64,000 nucleotides of DNA. It comes from Oscheius onirici. Taxonomy: Eukaryota; Nematoda; Chromadorea; Rhabditida; Rhabditidae. The position numbers and the translations under genes are program-made. Below are positions 34,161 to 45,148 of the stretch, in pieces. A model generated the notes under the pieces. It worked only from the letters and a program-made list of their open reading frames with translations, did no database searches and was not told where the DNA came from. Location of the stretch: assembly GCA_932521025.1 (NCBI GenBank), contig OW051471.1, forward strand, positions 10,974,001-11,038,000. Reading direction: 5' to 3'. The first letter of the stretch is position 1; every line of letters starts with the position of its first letter.

Positions 34161-34475
34161 TTAAACTTTGGGGACGTTGCATTTATCCTCGCTGCAACAC
34201 ATAGAAATATGGAAGTCATCAGGCGTCCCCACTCTTTTCCCAGAACAGTCGGTACTACTGACTCGGCAGCCAAACTTCTGGTATATAGTGGTTTTCTTGT
34301 TTGACCAATCTACTCTGAAGCAATCTCCTGGGCAGTTGACCATCTTCAGATGTTTTTCATCTTTGCTTTTGTCACCTGGAATGATTGAGACTGATACTTG
34401 AGGTAACATACCTTCGGCACACTTGACAGCCGAGGCAGTCGCTTCGATTGCGAGGAGAAGTAGAAGAGACTTCAT
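34161..34475 (-). CDS. small secreted three-finger / Ly6-like protein
   Basis: The start ATG (34473-34475) gives a signal peptide MKSLLLLLAIEATASA, then a cysteine pattern ending MCCSEDKCN, the CCxxDxCN ending of Ly6/uPAR three-finger folds. A 36-nt in-frame segment between GAAG|GTATGT and ATTCCAG|GTG has strong splice consensus and is most likely an intron, leaving about 92 residues. There is no hydrophobic GPI-type tail, so the product looks soluble. It is a compact gene with no neighbour in an operon. 34480-35510 is spacer, purine-rich near 34960-35060. Confidence 0.6.
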   Translation of the reverse strand: MKSLLLLLAIEATASAVKCAEGMLPQVSVSIIPGDKSKDEKHLKMVNCPGDCFRVDWSNKKTTIYQKFGCRVSSTDCSGKRVGTPDDFHISMCCSEDKCNVPKV

Positions 34476-35515
34476 TGTTTGTGAATGGCTAGTGATGGTG
34501 CAGCCTCTTTATTAGGGAACGTTCTGTGGGAAAAGGATCGTGGGACTGTCTGACCAGTGGGTCTGGTGTTCAGACAAGGTGAGACGGACACCATTGAGGC
34601 AAGTTTTCTGCTCGGTTGGAAGAATGGGGCCGGCTAGACGACAAGGGGTAGAACGTGATCAGAATACATTGTAAGAGGTACTCGAAGACAGGAAGATGGG
34701 TGCTAATCCACTTTAAATTGCTCCCAGGTCTCTGTGTGTGTGTCTGTTGGAAGCTTTAATTGGCAATCAAAATGGAGCAATTTGTGCGCACAATTAAAGG
34801 GAAAGGAGTTAGCGTAACAAGTTTAGACAAGTCAATTTGCAAGTGCGTGGACTTTGATAATTTTTGACAGGTGGATAGTTTCCAGGCAGTAGAGAATCAA
34901 GTGCGGGTTAGGAATAGGGGAAAGAGTTCAAGGGGGTTTCTACTATAATTTTAGCTCCAACGGGGTGATATCACAACTGGAGAACAGGGATAGGGGAGAA
35001 CAAGAGCACGGACAGGGATACAAGAAAGAGGGACAGAGGGACAGAGGGAAAGAGAGGGGCAGAGATCTGTCTCTGTCCTTGCAGATTGTTTTTTTGATTC
35101 GTGTACAGTATGTAAGCTACTCTTATCTATTAATTGATCTGGAGAGCAATCAAACAGCAAACTGTTAACTGTTATCTGTTTTGAAAAGGACAAAACTAAG
35201 TCACTTGGAGGGGCGTAGCACAACTTGTGAGAAATATCGTACAGCCTGAGTTGTCAAAGTAGAGCTCTGAGTAATGCGTGAACCTTCTACACAGAAAAGA
35301 ACCAATCCTCATCGATCAACATCTTTAAAAATACCATAAAATACAAACACGTTTATTATTGTTTGTTAACACGTCGCAACTAACACAAAAATAGCGCCTC
35401 TCTGTACACAGCCCGTTGATTGAAGCAACCGGAGATCCTCGAATGCACCGGGGGATTAGGATTAAAGATTTCCGACAATACAGTACCCGGCAAGTCAGCA
35501 CAACTGGAATTCTGG

Positions 35516-36114
35516 TCACATTAAGGACTCTACGAGAGTCTCGTCCGCAACACCGCCTCGACTCCTGCTCATCTTCTTGACGGCGACGAACTGAACGGCC
35601 TTGTACTGGACGTAGAGGACGAGGCAGATCAGAGTAGAGTATGCCAAAAGGGGTAGGACGAGGAAGAGAAGAGGGGTAGAGAAGAGAAAGAGCTCTGGAT
35701 AGCTTTGTCTCCATTCGGCGCAGAGCAAAATCCACGTGTGAATGTCGGCATAGGAGCCAACAAAAGCCTGGGAGATCATGAACGGGATGGAGAGGTAGGC
35801 ATTGTTACGGTAGTTGCCGAGAAGAGCCATGAAGCAGGGAGCAAACTAAAAAGTTTCTTGGTTTTTTTTTGGAAAAGCTGGAAACAAACCTGAAGAATTC
35901 TACACGCAGCAAGAGTGACAAGTTGCGGCTGCCGGTAAAAGTGCTGATCGCGGGTGACGAAAATTAGTCCTAAAAAAATCACTTTGTAGTTTTAGATATA
36001 AAACGAACCACAAGTGATCTCCTGAATGGCTGCTATCACAATGATGTTGGAGAGATACTTTGCACTGACACCGCCACTACAGAGACGGTATTCCGAGAGA
36101 TCGTCTTCGACTGA
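35516..36114 (-). CDS. C-terminal exons of a multipass membrane protein
   Basis: Three exons with matching phase (about 36010-36114, about 35895-35968, 35516-35849) encode EYRLCSGGVSAKYLSN, then hydrophobic helices (IIVIAAIQEITCGLIFV; QLVTLAACRILQFAPCFMAL; FLFSTPLLFLVLPLLAYS) and a basic Ser/Arg tail. There are at least four membrane segments. No family is recognised. A coding-looking exon at 37049-37177 may be its start, but the exons between could not be linked in phase. Confidence 0.5.
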
Positions 36115-37048
36115 CTGAAAGGAGAGTGTATAAAGAGAGACTGAGAAGTATGTTTTTGCTCATATTGATCTTACTACAAACCATGTAGTTTGGCTCTTTT
36201 CCTCCCTCACTGCGGCAGTTTGATCAGGCCGATCGATCAAGAAATCTCTGTTGCTCAACGTTCCCACACTACTACGAACTTGGAATGGACAATAGCGCAA
36301 AAAGTCTGACAGTGTCAGTTTCGTTCACAGTTTGTGAATCTCAGCTTAGAAATTTTCTTTTAAGCAGCTGGTGTCTTGAATAACAATGTTAGAAACTGAA
36401 ACATTCAAGAATATTTGCAATCTAAATACGAAAAAGGATGCCATTAAACATCAAGACCTCTTTATACAAAACACAATGGCAGAACACATATGGGCATTCT
36501 ACGTACTGGATCTCTGTTCAGAACGATGTCGGCATCTGATTGTGAGAGGACAGCGAGACTACTAATTGAGCCGGAAATAGACTATTTATCTCTTTTTAGA
36601 AAATCAAAGCAAAACACAATTTTGAGAGAGATCTAGTGAAAGAGTTGAAAGAGTATCCCTGCTTTTTCAGGTATGAAAACAAACTTTTCTAGTGAGCCCA
36701 TTAGCCAAAAATTCTGAAACTAGTGTAATTGTATAAGAACAATCGATCTACTTTGCTCTCGCACGTGGTTTCCTCTGCCCTACAACAAAAAAAAAAAAAG
36801 AAAACTAACAGGATGAGTCATAGTTTTGAGCAAATTCTGGAGAGAGCGACTAGCCATGCCCATTAGGAGGCTTTGCAGATGCTGTCGTCAAAGGGAAGCC
36901 CTCGAAATATGACCCGTTTGGAGGATGAGGGGAGGTCCGGCAAAATGAGAGCTGAGGAGGGGACAACCACTGTTACTCGCTGTCGTAAACAAGCCCCCCG
37001 TTGCCATGAAACGACTCTCATTTTGAGAGAATTAAAAATATATCTCAC

Positions 37049-37177
37049 CTTTTTCCTCGAGCTCAAGCACAGATCACTCGAAGTTGATGGTTCAGCTTTG
37101 CAGGCAGGCATATCGGGGAGCGTTTTTTGCCGGATGTACCAGCTAAAACTGCCGGATTTGTAGCCACCATTGTCCAT
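37049..37177 (-). CDS. possible first exon (MDNGGYKSGSFSWYI...)
   Basis: ATG at 37175-37177 opens 43 codons rich in Ser/Lys/Cys, ending SSRKK|GTGAGA, a consensus donor in phase 0. It has no membrane segment. It may be the N-terminus of the membrane protein downstream on the same strand. Confidence 0.35.
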
Positions 37178-37179
37178 AG

Positions 37180-39790
37180 TCAGCACTGAAATTTAAAATT
37201 GTAAGCGGAGGAATGATGTCAAACTAGAGCAGAAATCAGAGCGGGAGAAACAAGGGGCCGGAAGCACCAACTCTCCACGAGAGAAACTGGTTGCTTGCTG
37301 ATGATCAAATTAACGCATTTGTGGTCACCGGGAATTAGGCAGAAAGAGGGGAAAAGAGATGAGTTTTGGAGAGAATAGGGTGAGGTAAAAATGCAAACAA
37401 TATAAATTTTTGATGTTCAGAAATTCGGAAGAGAACCCGAACCGTAGATTCGAGTTCAGTTGCATTCAGCCGTTGGAACTATTTGCTATTCACAGCAAGT
37501 GTTTGTCTGTGTACATTGGTCTCTTCCTAAAAGGGATACTTCATGAGAAATAGTTAGTGCACCACAAACGAAGCAAGAATTCACAATTATATCTTTCGAC
37601 TCATTGTAAGGACGGTTTTTGAAAAGCAAGACAGATATATAGTCTGCTCGAATCGGGGAGTAAGGTCCGCTAGCTTAGCCGTGACTCCTGTATCGATGAA
37701 CAGGATAACAAGAAGTTTAGAACGAAACGAGTTTAGAAGGAAAACAATGATAACAATGATCTAAACGGAGAGGAATCACAAAACTGGGATAAGAGGAGGA
37801 CAACATTTAAATGGAGAATGTTTGGCGCACGAATCGTAGGGATACGGTAGCGCGGGAATTTGAATCAAAGGGAAAGATCCCAACAAAAAGCCTATTAGAG
37901 AGAGATATCAGGCAATAGTTGGATACTTACCCTAAAGGTGCTAGATGCTAATTTTTATATCCACGGAAGTATCCAACGAATTCCTTTATGTTAAACTGGT
38001 AGTAACGGACCTTGAACATTTTTTTTAAAGATCTGCTTTGCCTCACGATTCGCTGAAAAATATCTTGTAGGCAGCAAACCCCATTCATTATCGACTAAAA
38101 AATCTAAATGATTGTGTCAAAACTTGAACAGTTGATCGGTTTGATCCCAAAACCACAGACTGGAACAAGAGAGTCGGTGTAACACAGCCAAAAAGAATGA
38201 CAAAAACTGGGAAGTACAAGACGGGAGATCAAATTAGAGTCAGAGCAAAACAGACAACAATATCTCAGAGACTAATTAAAGAAGATTACCATTGAGAAGA
38301 AAAAAAGTGACGCGTTTGTTTTTCAGATCCTCCTTCCGCCTTCTCCTAACTAACGCTTGCAAGTGAGGAATGTGTTTACTCTTGGTGTTAATTCTATGGC
38401 CGCCAAATAATTAGAACTAACGTAGTAAGCAGAGCAGAGAGGGAGGTTTGTACAGCTGTTAAATCCGGTCAAAAAACAAGGCTTGTTCAAGAGAAAAGCC
38501 GGCTCAATAAATGACTGAAAAATCCCATTATTGAACATATTATTCGGATGTATTGGTCAAAGTAGGACAACAAATGGAGCCCGAAAAGGTTCAGCTTGGA
38601 AGAGAAATGGAGAGAAATCAGACCAGGGATGTAGGTTAGATACAAAAATAATGGGAAGCCATAGTAATGACCAAGGTCTCCGTTTTGTAGGAGCAGGAAA
38701 GATGAAACAGAAATCGGAAAACAGAAGCCGAATTGACCCAAAAGAGTGCAAGTTTTTTTTTATACAGATGGTCAGAAAACAAACTATAGAACATGAGTTA
38801 AGAATCTTGTTTCCTTTTTAGTTGTAATTCCTCAAAAAATGAAGGCGAAACTCTCTAGCACAACGAGAAGGAAGCCAATTTGATGGGGACACTAAACGCA
38901 TGACTCTTTCTTCAATTTTTGCAAGTGACTCAAAACCAATGCAATAACGGATGAAAACGTTTTAGTATTATTTGGACAAATTATGGGTAAAATTGAATTT
39001 GAAAAGATGGTTTGATATTCGAAATTCAGAAAGTCTGAAGTAGAAAGAATAGACGGAGTTTTTGGTATAAAGTTTAGGAGAAAGACAAAACATGGAAGTG
39101 GAACGACGCAAAAGAAACAAAGTCAGGCAAGATTCTAACATTTTATTCGAAAATTAGCAAAATTTGATGTTGGTGTCTTTCCAAATGACCACCACCATTC
39201 GTCAATGTTAGCACATTAGTTGGCGCCGGACCAGCGTCTCTCATTCGAACAATTGTATTAGTCGGAGTGGAACTAGAACTTTAACAATCGTATGTAGTAA
39301 TATCAGAGAACAATGGGCCAAGAAAAAGAGAAAATCATTCAACTGCAAATGACAGATTGACAGCTCAGGGAGTGGGGGTGGGGGACTCTAAGTGATTAGA
39401 TTTTGGAAGAGGTGGGCATGAGAAAAGTGTACCCTTCAAGAGATCCTGAAAAAGTTTCCTTTTTTGGAAAACACCTGAGTTATTAGTTCCCTGCCTAAAT
39501 TTTGCCACACACGCGAAAACAAGCTTATCTTTAAGGGGAAATATGCAGCTAAATCGGCTACGCGCGATCAGCAAGCGAAAATAGAAACTAATTTTGAAAA
39601 ATGAATGGAGGGAACGGCTGGGATAAGGACTGAGGAGAGAGCACGCGCTCAATATGCAGCAGCCGCTAAAGAGAACTCCAGGAAGACACACGTCACCAAG
39701 TTGTGATGAAATCACATTGGGCAAACATTAGGGAGGTTCTATTATTTGAGGGGGGGGGGGGGGGGGGTACTCAAAAATGAGTCTTGTTCA
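37180..39790. other. mostly non-coding spacer with one possible terminal exon
   Basis: On the minus strand 39138-39271 reads as a terminal exon behind GTTCTAG (STPTNTIVRMRDAGPA ... HQILLIFE, stop inside AATAAA), but no partner exons were found. Minus-strand ORFs at 38350-38741 are hydrophobic but have no recognisable motif. A run of 18 G lies at 39750-39767. Nothing else is supported. Confidence 0.3.
39750..39767 (+). repeat. G18 homopolymer tract
   Basis: Eighteen consecutive G on the plus strand, just downstream of copy A of the secreted-family array. A second tract of about twelve G lies at 46912-46923. Long G tracts can form quadruplexes and are unstable in Caenorhabditis lacking the DOG-1/FANCJ helicase. 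Confidence 0.9.
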
Positions 39791-39847
39791 ACGTCCAGAA
39801 CCACCAGAAGTAGATTTATTAAGATACAGTTTTCAGTATTCATATTT

Positions 39848-41915
39848 TCAATCCAACTCTTCCAAAATCGAAAAGAAATTCTCGGGTGGAGCATCCACGG
39901 CACATAGAAGACCATCTTCTTCGCAATTTTTACATTCTGTAACGATGCTCGTGATCGCCTCCCCATCAAGAGGACCAAAAGATGAGTTCTTGAAGCCGGT
40001 GGTGGTCCAGTAGTAGAACAGAAATTTTTCTTTTTTCTATTATTTTTAATGCCCACTTCTAAGTAATTATTTTTGAAGGTGAAATAAGAGTAGTGATGAG
40101 GTGGGAGTTCTGCTGTTGTGCTTGCAATGACATCCGTGAAATTTCTCTTCTCAATGCCGACCACAGAAGGTAAGCTCGATGCTAATGTGTTTGAATCAAA
40201 GTTTCGCAAGGTCACCTGTGGAGCAGAGTTCTGGAAAATGGGTAATTGAGTAAGCAAGTGATCACTCCACAAGACTTATAACTGGATTTTTGGGACAGAC
40301 AAAACTTTCCACTTTGTGTCTATAACCAGTTGTCGCCGTCTAACTATAAACCTAACTATCTCATTTCCACTCCAAGTTCAAAAGTGACAAAGTTGTAGCG
40401 ACCAAAGACATCATAGCGCTTTAATATTAAAGATTCCGAGCAAGTTTTGACTATGGATAACTCCATTTTCGAGCTTCGAAAAGTTCTGCAAAGTTGTAGA
40501 GCTGCTCAAACTCTACAACTTTGTAGAACATCACAAAGCTCGAAAATGTAAGCATGAGCTAGAAAATTGAGATTTTTTCTCAAAGTTCCGGTATTCTGGG
40601 GGGAAGCGCACTAGCCCGTTCACGTCCGTAATACTCCTCGGCGTTGCTTTGACTTTGGAGCGGGGAGGGTCCACCTGTTGGGGGTATCGCTTGCGTACCA
40701 TTCCAAACTCACAGGACGTGCCTGCTGATCCGGCTTTCACTCATGGACGGGAATAGCTTGCGCACTTTTGCTCAGAGCTGAGCCATAATCTGAAAAGTGA
40801 TGCGAGTTTTCAACTCGCGGTGAACTTAACTTTTTGGGTTAGCCGCCTTTATGGGAGGCAACAAAACTATTCAAATTCAACTGTAATTTTGAAAAGCGAT
40901 GCTTTGGCTTGCCTTAGCGGTGCACTTAATTTTTGGAGCGCTTCCCTTATGGAAGGCAACAAAACGAAAAAAAATGGAGAGTTGAACGAAAAATTTGCGT
41001 CTTATTCTGTACTTTCGGCTAGAAGTACTAATTCAACGGATATCTGTGTTCGACCCTTCTAATAAGAAATAGTATAGAGTTTGTCGCCGCTCTTCGCTCA
41101 GAAGTACGAAATTCTGTCCAAGTTCTAGAATCCCACCCAAATTGACTAATCCTTTGACAAAAACTAACTTCTCATGACTACCTCGTTTTCATTCCAAGTT
41201 CAAAACTATCTTATCCGGGCAACTTCTGATTTGTCGCGACCATTTGAGGTCCCGGACAAACAAATAAACAGAGTCCACGACAGACATTGCGCTTTAGTAG
41301 TAGAGAGATATTGTCGTAATAACCATGTCTCTGTGACTGATCTAACCGCACCAAAGGTACCACAGTTAGGACAAAGTTTTACAACCGTCTAGAGCACCTG
41401 TCAAGAGCAATCTCCAGATGAAAACTGACAATGTTTACGAAGCTTGTTGTCAAGTTCGTGTACTACTAACTCTTGACAGACCTGGAGCCAAAATATCAAA
41501 TTTGACAGAAACAAAGTCATTCGAAAGAAGCTATCAACTTTTACTGAATCCCAAAAAGGAACTGAATCCATCAAAAAGACCTTGTGAGATTTGAGAAAAC
41601 GAATGTGGAAAAGTTCTCACCTCAAACATTCCGACGTTAATCTGAACATTTCGAACATTCACGATGTACCTGAAAAATTGGATTCAATTGTTTTCTTGAT
41701 GAACCTACCAAAATGCCGAGGCCATCCACATCTTTTGTGTCACAGTAATGCGAAAAATTTGACCATCGCCGGCAATATTACAGAAAGTGTTCACCTAAGA
41801 ACTACCATAAGAAAAAAAACTGACAAACAATTATTAGTGAAGTTGGTGATGCTGGCATTGTTAAACTGAGCATGATCAGTAGAAACATCAGGAGGACGGA
41901 ACCAACTTGTTTCAT
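39848..41915 (-). CDS. tandem secreted family, copy A
   Basis: Signal-peptide exon MKQVGSVLLMFLLIMLS (start 41913-41915); exon 2 with GDGQIFRITVTQKMW; exon 3 YIVNVRNVQINVGMFE; exon 4 (about 40230) ending HHYSYFTFKNNYLE; exon 5 YYWTTTGFKNSSFGPLDG ... ECKNCEEDGLL to the stop at 39848-39850. Phases agree at the first two junctions. Three neighbours (42259-43162, 43414-44134, 44191-44722) share all the motifs. The product is probably a soluble secreted beta-rich protein of about 210 residues; I do not recognise the family. A 1.35-kb intron (about 40235-41590) is filled with repeats. Confidence 0.65.
40455..40556. repeat. foldback repeat, GTTCTGCAAAGTTGTAGAG type
   Basis: GTTCTGCAAAGTTGTAGAG pairs with CTCTACAACTTTGTAGAAC around a short loop, and the outer TTTTCGAGCTT / AAGCTCGAAAA also pairs. 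It is related to the repeats at 18963-19075 and 61376-61480. It lies in the large intron of copy A. Confidence 0.7.
40790..40967. repeat. two tandem ~77-bp units
   Basis: Each unit begins GAAAAGYGATGC and ends GGAAGGCAACAAAAC or GGGAGGCAACAAAAC, with GCGGTGMACTTAA in the middle. Two imperfect copies lie about 100 bp apart in the large intron of copy A. Confidence 0.6.
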
Positions 41916-42258
41916 GGTAGTGTTACTAGGCTCTTTTAACTCAGCGTTGCTAGGCGCAATGTACCGCGGTGGATCAAAAATTTTATGGGAAAAAGACGTT
42001 CATAGCTTTTGACTTGGATGCGAAAGTATAGTGTCCTTTTTTTCGACGTATGCTTTTGCAATTTATGAGAAGTTCTCGTAACGTATCAGCTCAACAATTT
42101 ATTAGGAGACTATTAGGAGAAACTTTTTGACAATTGACGTACATGAGTTCGTTGGAAAGAGTGTCTCCGTCTTTGCCTTGAAATTTGTGATCAAGCAATA
42201 TTTCAATATTGGTTCAACGAAAGTTCAGCAATTTATTAAGAAGCTGTGATCAAAATCT

Positions 42259-43162
42259 TTAAACCATCTTATCCACTGCCGAAAAAAAATTCTCTGGCGG
42301 GGTTTTTAATTCATGCAGAAGTCCCGGTTCTAGACAACCATAACACTGCGTAACGATGTTTGAGATTGATGCTCCTTGAAGAGGACCAAACGCTGTGCTT
42401 TGGAAAGCGGTAGTGGTCCAGTAGTGAAACTGAACAGACTTTTTATTCATTAACTCCAAGCTTACATTGAAAAAATTGTCAACAAAGGTGAAGAAGGTGT
42501 AAAAACGTATCGGAAGTCCTGTTGTTGTCGTGGACATTTTTTCCGAAAGGTTGGAAGGTTTGAGGAAAATAGAGAGAAAGATTGAGATACTCTGAGAAAT
42601 AAAATCTCAGAGACTGAACCTGACAGACCCAGTGAACAAGAGACAGAGAGACTGAGCAAGTATTACCTCGAACTTACGTTGATTTGAACATTTCGAACAT
42701 GCACTATGTACCTGAAAAATTCTATTACTACGATTTCGAGATAGTCTGATCAAAAATAAGGGCTACAGTAATCCAAAATGCTCTTCCCTGCGAGACCCTT
42801 AAGTACGCGTTTGGGCCGCCTAACAGCGAATAATTCAAATTCTATCTCGTAACACGGTTGTTAGACAGCCTAGCTATGTACACACGGGATCCTGCAGGGA
42901 AGGGAATTTTGGGTTACTGTAGAACTCTTGGCTTTGAACCGACTTTATGCTTCAAATTTCGGTAAACCAACCAAACTGTTGGAGCCGTCCACATCTTTTG
43001 AGTCATTGTTAGTCGAAATACCATAGCATCAGTGACAGTGCCATCGAAGGTGTTATTCTGAAAGCAAGTATTCCAACAAAACGTGATTGACAAACATACG
43101 TATGATAACATTGTCTGAGTCACTGTTAGCTGGATTATTTCGAGTGTGATCACGAAGAGCAT
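42259..43162 (-). CDS. tandem secreted family, copy B
   Basis: Leader exon MLFVITLEIIQLTVTQ; next exon NNTFDGTVTDAMVFRLTMTQ; next YIVHVRNVQINVSS; then an exon ending IRFYTFFTFVDNFFN; and the last exon FHYWTTTAFQSTAFGPLQG ... CYGCLEPGLL to a stop at 42259-42261. The exon before TFFTF is shorter than in copies A, C and D, so the middle of the domain is partly deleted or diverged. One intron carries the foldback at 42765-42921. Confidence 0.6.
42765..42921. mobile_element. foldback element with CTACAGTAAYCCAAAAT ends
   Basis: The left end CTACAGTAATCCAAAATG and right end CATTTTGGG-type TTTTGGGTTACTGTAG form an inverted repeat, followed inward by TTCCCTGCGAGACCC / GGGATCCTGCAGGGAA. The family resembles the hairpin at 17333-17491. 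It is intronic in copy B. Confidence 0.7.
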
Positions 43163-43413
43163 TCCGGAAGGGGGAACAAACTCGAGCCTGGTTGTCTTTT
43201 TTTTGATATTTAACTATGTTCAACGACTCGGCGTTACTAGGTCCGTAGGAAATCGGAGAGCCATAAATTTTTTGGGCGACATAGGCTCAGAGGTTCATTG
43301 TAATCATGAAGTTTATATGTTTCTCTGACTTTCCATCTATTAGATGCAGAGGTTTTTACTTCGTTGAAAGGCTCTTTCCCTGTCTCCAATAGTAAATGCT
43401 CAGCACTTTATTC

Positions 43414-44134
43414 TTAGACTGTCATCTGAGTCCTGTCTGCGTAGACTGAGGCCAATTTAACAACTTCTTCCAACAGCAAATGGACATTCTGGGGTGAGCC
43501 TTCTAAGTACTCAATTCCGATCAACTCTCCTTGATGGCACCCTCGACATAATGTCTCGATGAAGTTGAACGGCGCTCCAGGAAGAGGACCAAGAGTTAGG
43601 TTTTTGAAGCCGGCAGAAGTCCAGTAGTGAAGCTAAAATATTCATTTGACTACTGTCCCAATGCCCACCTTAAAATGGTTGTTCAAAAATGTAAAGTATG
43701 AGTAATGTACGACTGGCATTTCTGCCTTACTGTTTGCAAGAATACCCGTAACACTCGCGATAGAATCGGCATTTTCGATAAACCAGTTGTTTTTTATGTC
43801 TGCGGCATCAACATTTCGCAAAACCACCTTGGGGACATCGTCCTGCTAAAATAGTAAATTTCTGGAAAATTCTTGCCTGATAAAATCCAATGTTTATCTG
43901 AACATTACGAATGTATACCAGAAACCTAAAATGATGTATGTTATATTCTCTTTTGTGAAAAGACCAAAAATGATCACTTTCACATACTTTCTTCGTAACC
44001 CGGATTCGAAAAATCTGACCATCTACGACAATATCGCGGTAAGTATAGTCCTCAAAATGGTATAAATGAGTGAAGGAAAAAATGAATACTCCAGTTGATG
44101 GCAGCGGTAAATTGAGTAAGATTAGGAAGAACAT
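43414..44134 (-). CDS. tandem secreted family, copy C
   Basis: The start (44132-44134) opens MFFLILLNLPLPSTGVFIF, a signal peptide, then DIVVDGQIFRIRVTKK; exon 2 FLVYIRNVQINIGFYQ; exon 3 VVLRNVDAADIKNNW ... HYSYFTFLNNHFK; exon 4 LHYWTSAGFKNLTLGPLPG ... LCRGCHQGEL and a Val/Ala/Thr tail. The stop is followed directly by AATAAA. It starts only 57 bp after the stop of copy D on the same strand, so the two may be co-transcribed. It is the most complete and best-bounded copy of the array. Confidence 0.7.
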
Positions 44135-44190
44135 GCCGTTGAAGAAAAAGAATTTGTTCTGGCAGTTTTTCGGCGGTGTGCCCACGGTTA

Positions 44191-44722
44191 CTAGGTTTCG
44201 ATAATGAACTTTATGCCAATGTCTCCCTTTTCTTTCAGGATCCAATGAACATTCTGGGGTGAGTCTTTTAGATATTCCACTTCACCTTTATCACATTGGT
44301 AACAACCTGTCTTGATGTTCCCAATCGGTTTCCCTGTAAGAGGACCAAAACTTGTGCTTTTAAAGCCTCCGGCGGTCCAGTAGTGGAACTTAAATTGTTG
44401 TTACCTCAATATCTATAGATCTACCTTGAAGAAGCTGTTGAAAAAAGTAAAGTAGGCAAAAAGTTTTGCAGGTACTTCTGCAGTAGTATTGGCAAGAACA
44501 TCATTAAAGCTACGGATTCCATGACTGTCATCAATCCACGTTTCTCTGATTGTGAGCTCGTCAAAAACTTGTCGGTTAAAATTCCGTAAGTATACGCTGG
44601 GAAAATTTGTTCTGAAAGTTACGAATTTAAAACAGACTGGAACCTTGAAAAAATTTGATAATAAAGACTGGAATCACAGATTGACTCTACCTCATACATT
44701 CCGATGTTAATTTGCGATTGCT
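44191..44722 (-). CDS. tandem secreted family, copy D (5' truncated)
   Basis: Recognisable exons are QINIGMYE (partial), then VYLRNFNRQVFDELTIRE ... FAYFTFFNSFFK, then FHYWTAGGFKSTSFGPLTG ... CYQCDKGEVEYL and a stop at 44191-44193. The first exon with the signal peptide is missing: upstream of QINIGMYE the sequence turns into the ARL14EP-like pseudogene fragment. It is probably a truncated, non-secreted or dead copy. Confidence 0.5.
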
Positions 44723-44925
44723 CAGATTACGGGAGTCAATCCGAATACGAGTCTAGTATCTTTTTGTTGCTGTTTGAAAAGAGGCTGGAGGAGAGAAGAC
44801 TGGAGCATTCAAGACAGTTGGAATGCCATTAAATTTTATCCAGACAGTAACGTAAGTGGTATTTTTTGACCGTTGACTACCAGACGACCCTGATGATAAT
44901 CGAAGTGAGAATTAGTAGCTTCAAA
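44723..44925 (-). pseudogene. ARL14EP-like zinc-domain exon, decayed copy 1
   Basis: The minus strand reads GGTCGTCTGGTAGTCAACGG (RLVVNGQ), then after a gap HSNCLECSS, matching the intact plus-strand gene at 49698-50506 (EGRLVVNGQQFHFC ... CHSNCPECSSRLCG). Stops and a deletion break the frame. It abuts the truncated copy D. Confidence 0.65.
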
Positions 44926-45148
44926 CACTGATCAAAAATGTATCTCTCAGTCGACAGAGCTCGGCGCTTTATTTCTCATAAAAGAAGAAGGAAAGGGGTA
45001 AAAACACTTTTTTCAACTATAGCAATGAAGAGCCAACAGAACAACAATCTGCAAAATTGGATAGGAACAAAACAGTAATTGGAGAAAAGGGATGGAGAAA
45101 GACATCAGTTGTCATATGTTTCACGGTATTTTTCTTCATCTCTTTCGT

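Noticed and set aside
35000-35080. Purine-rich GGGACAGAGGG stretch as a minisatellite
   Set aside because: Only a few irregular units, not a true array.
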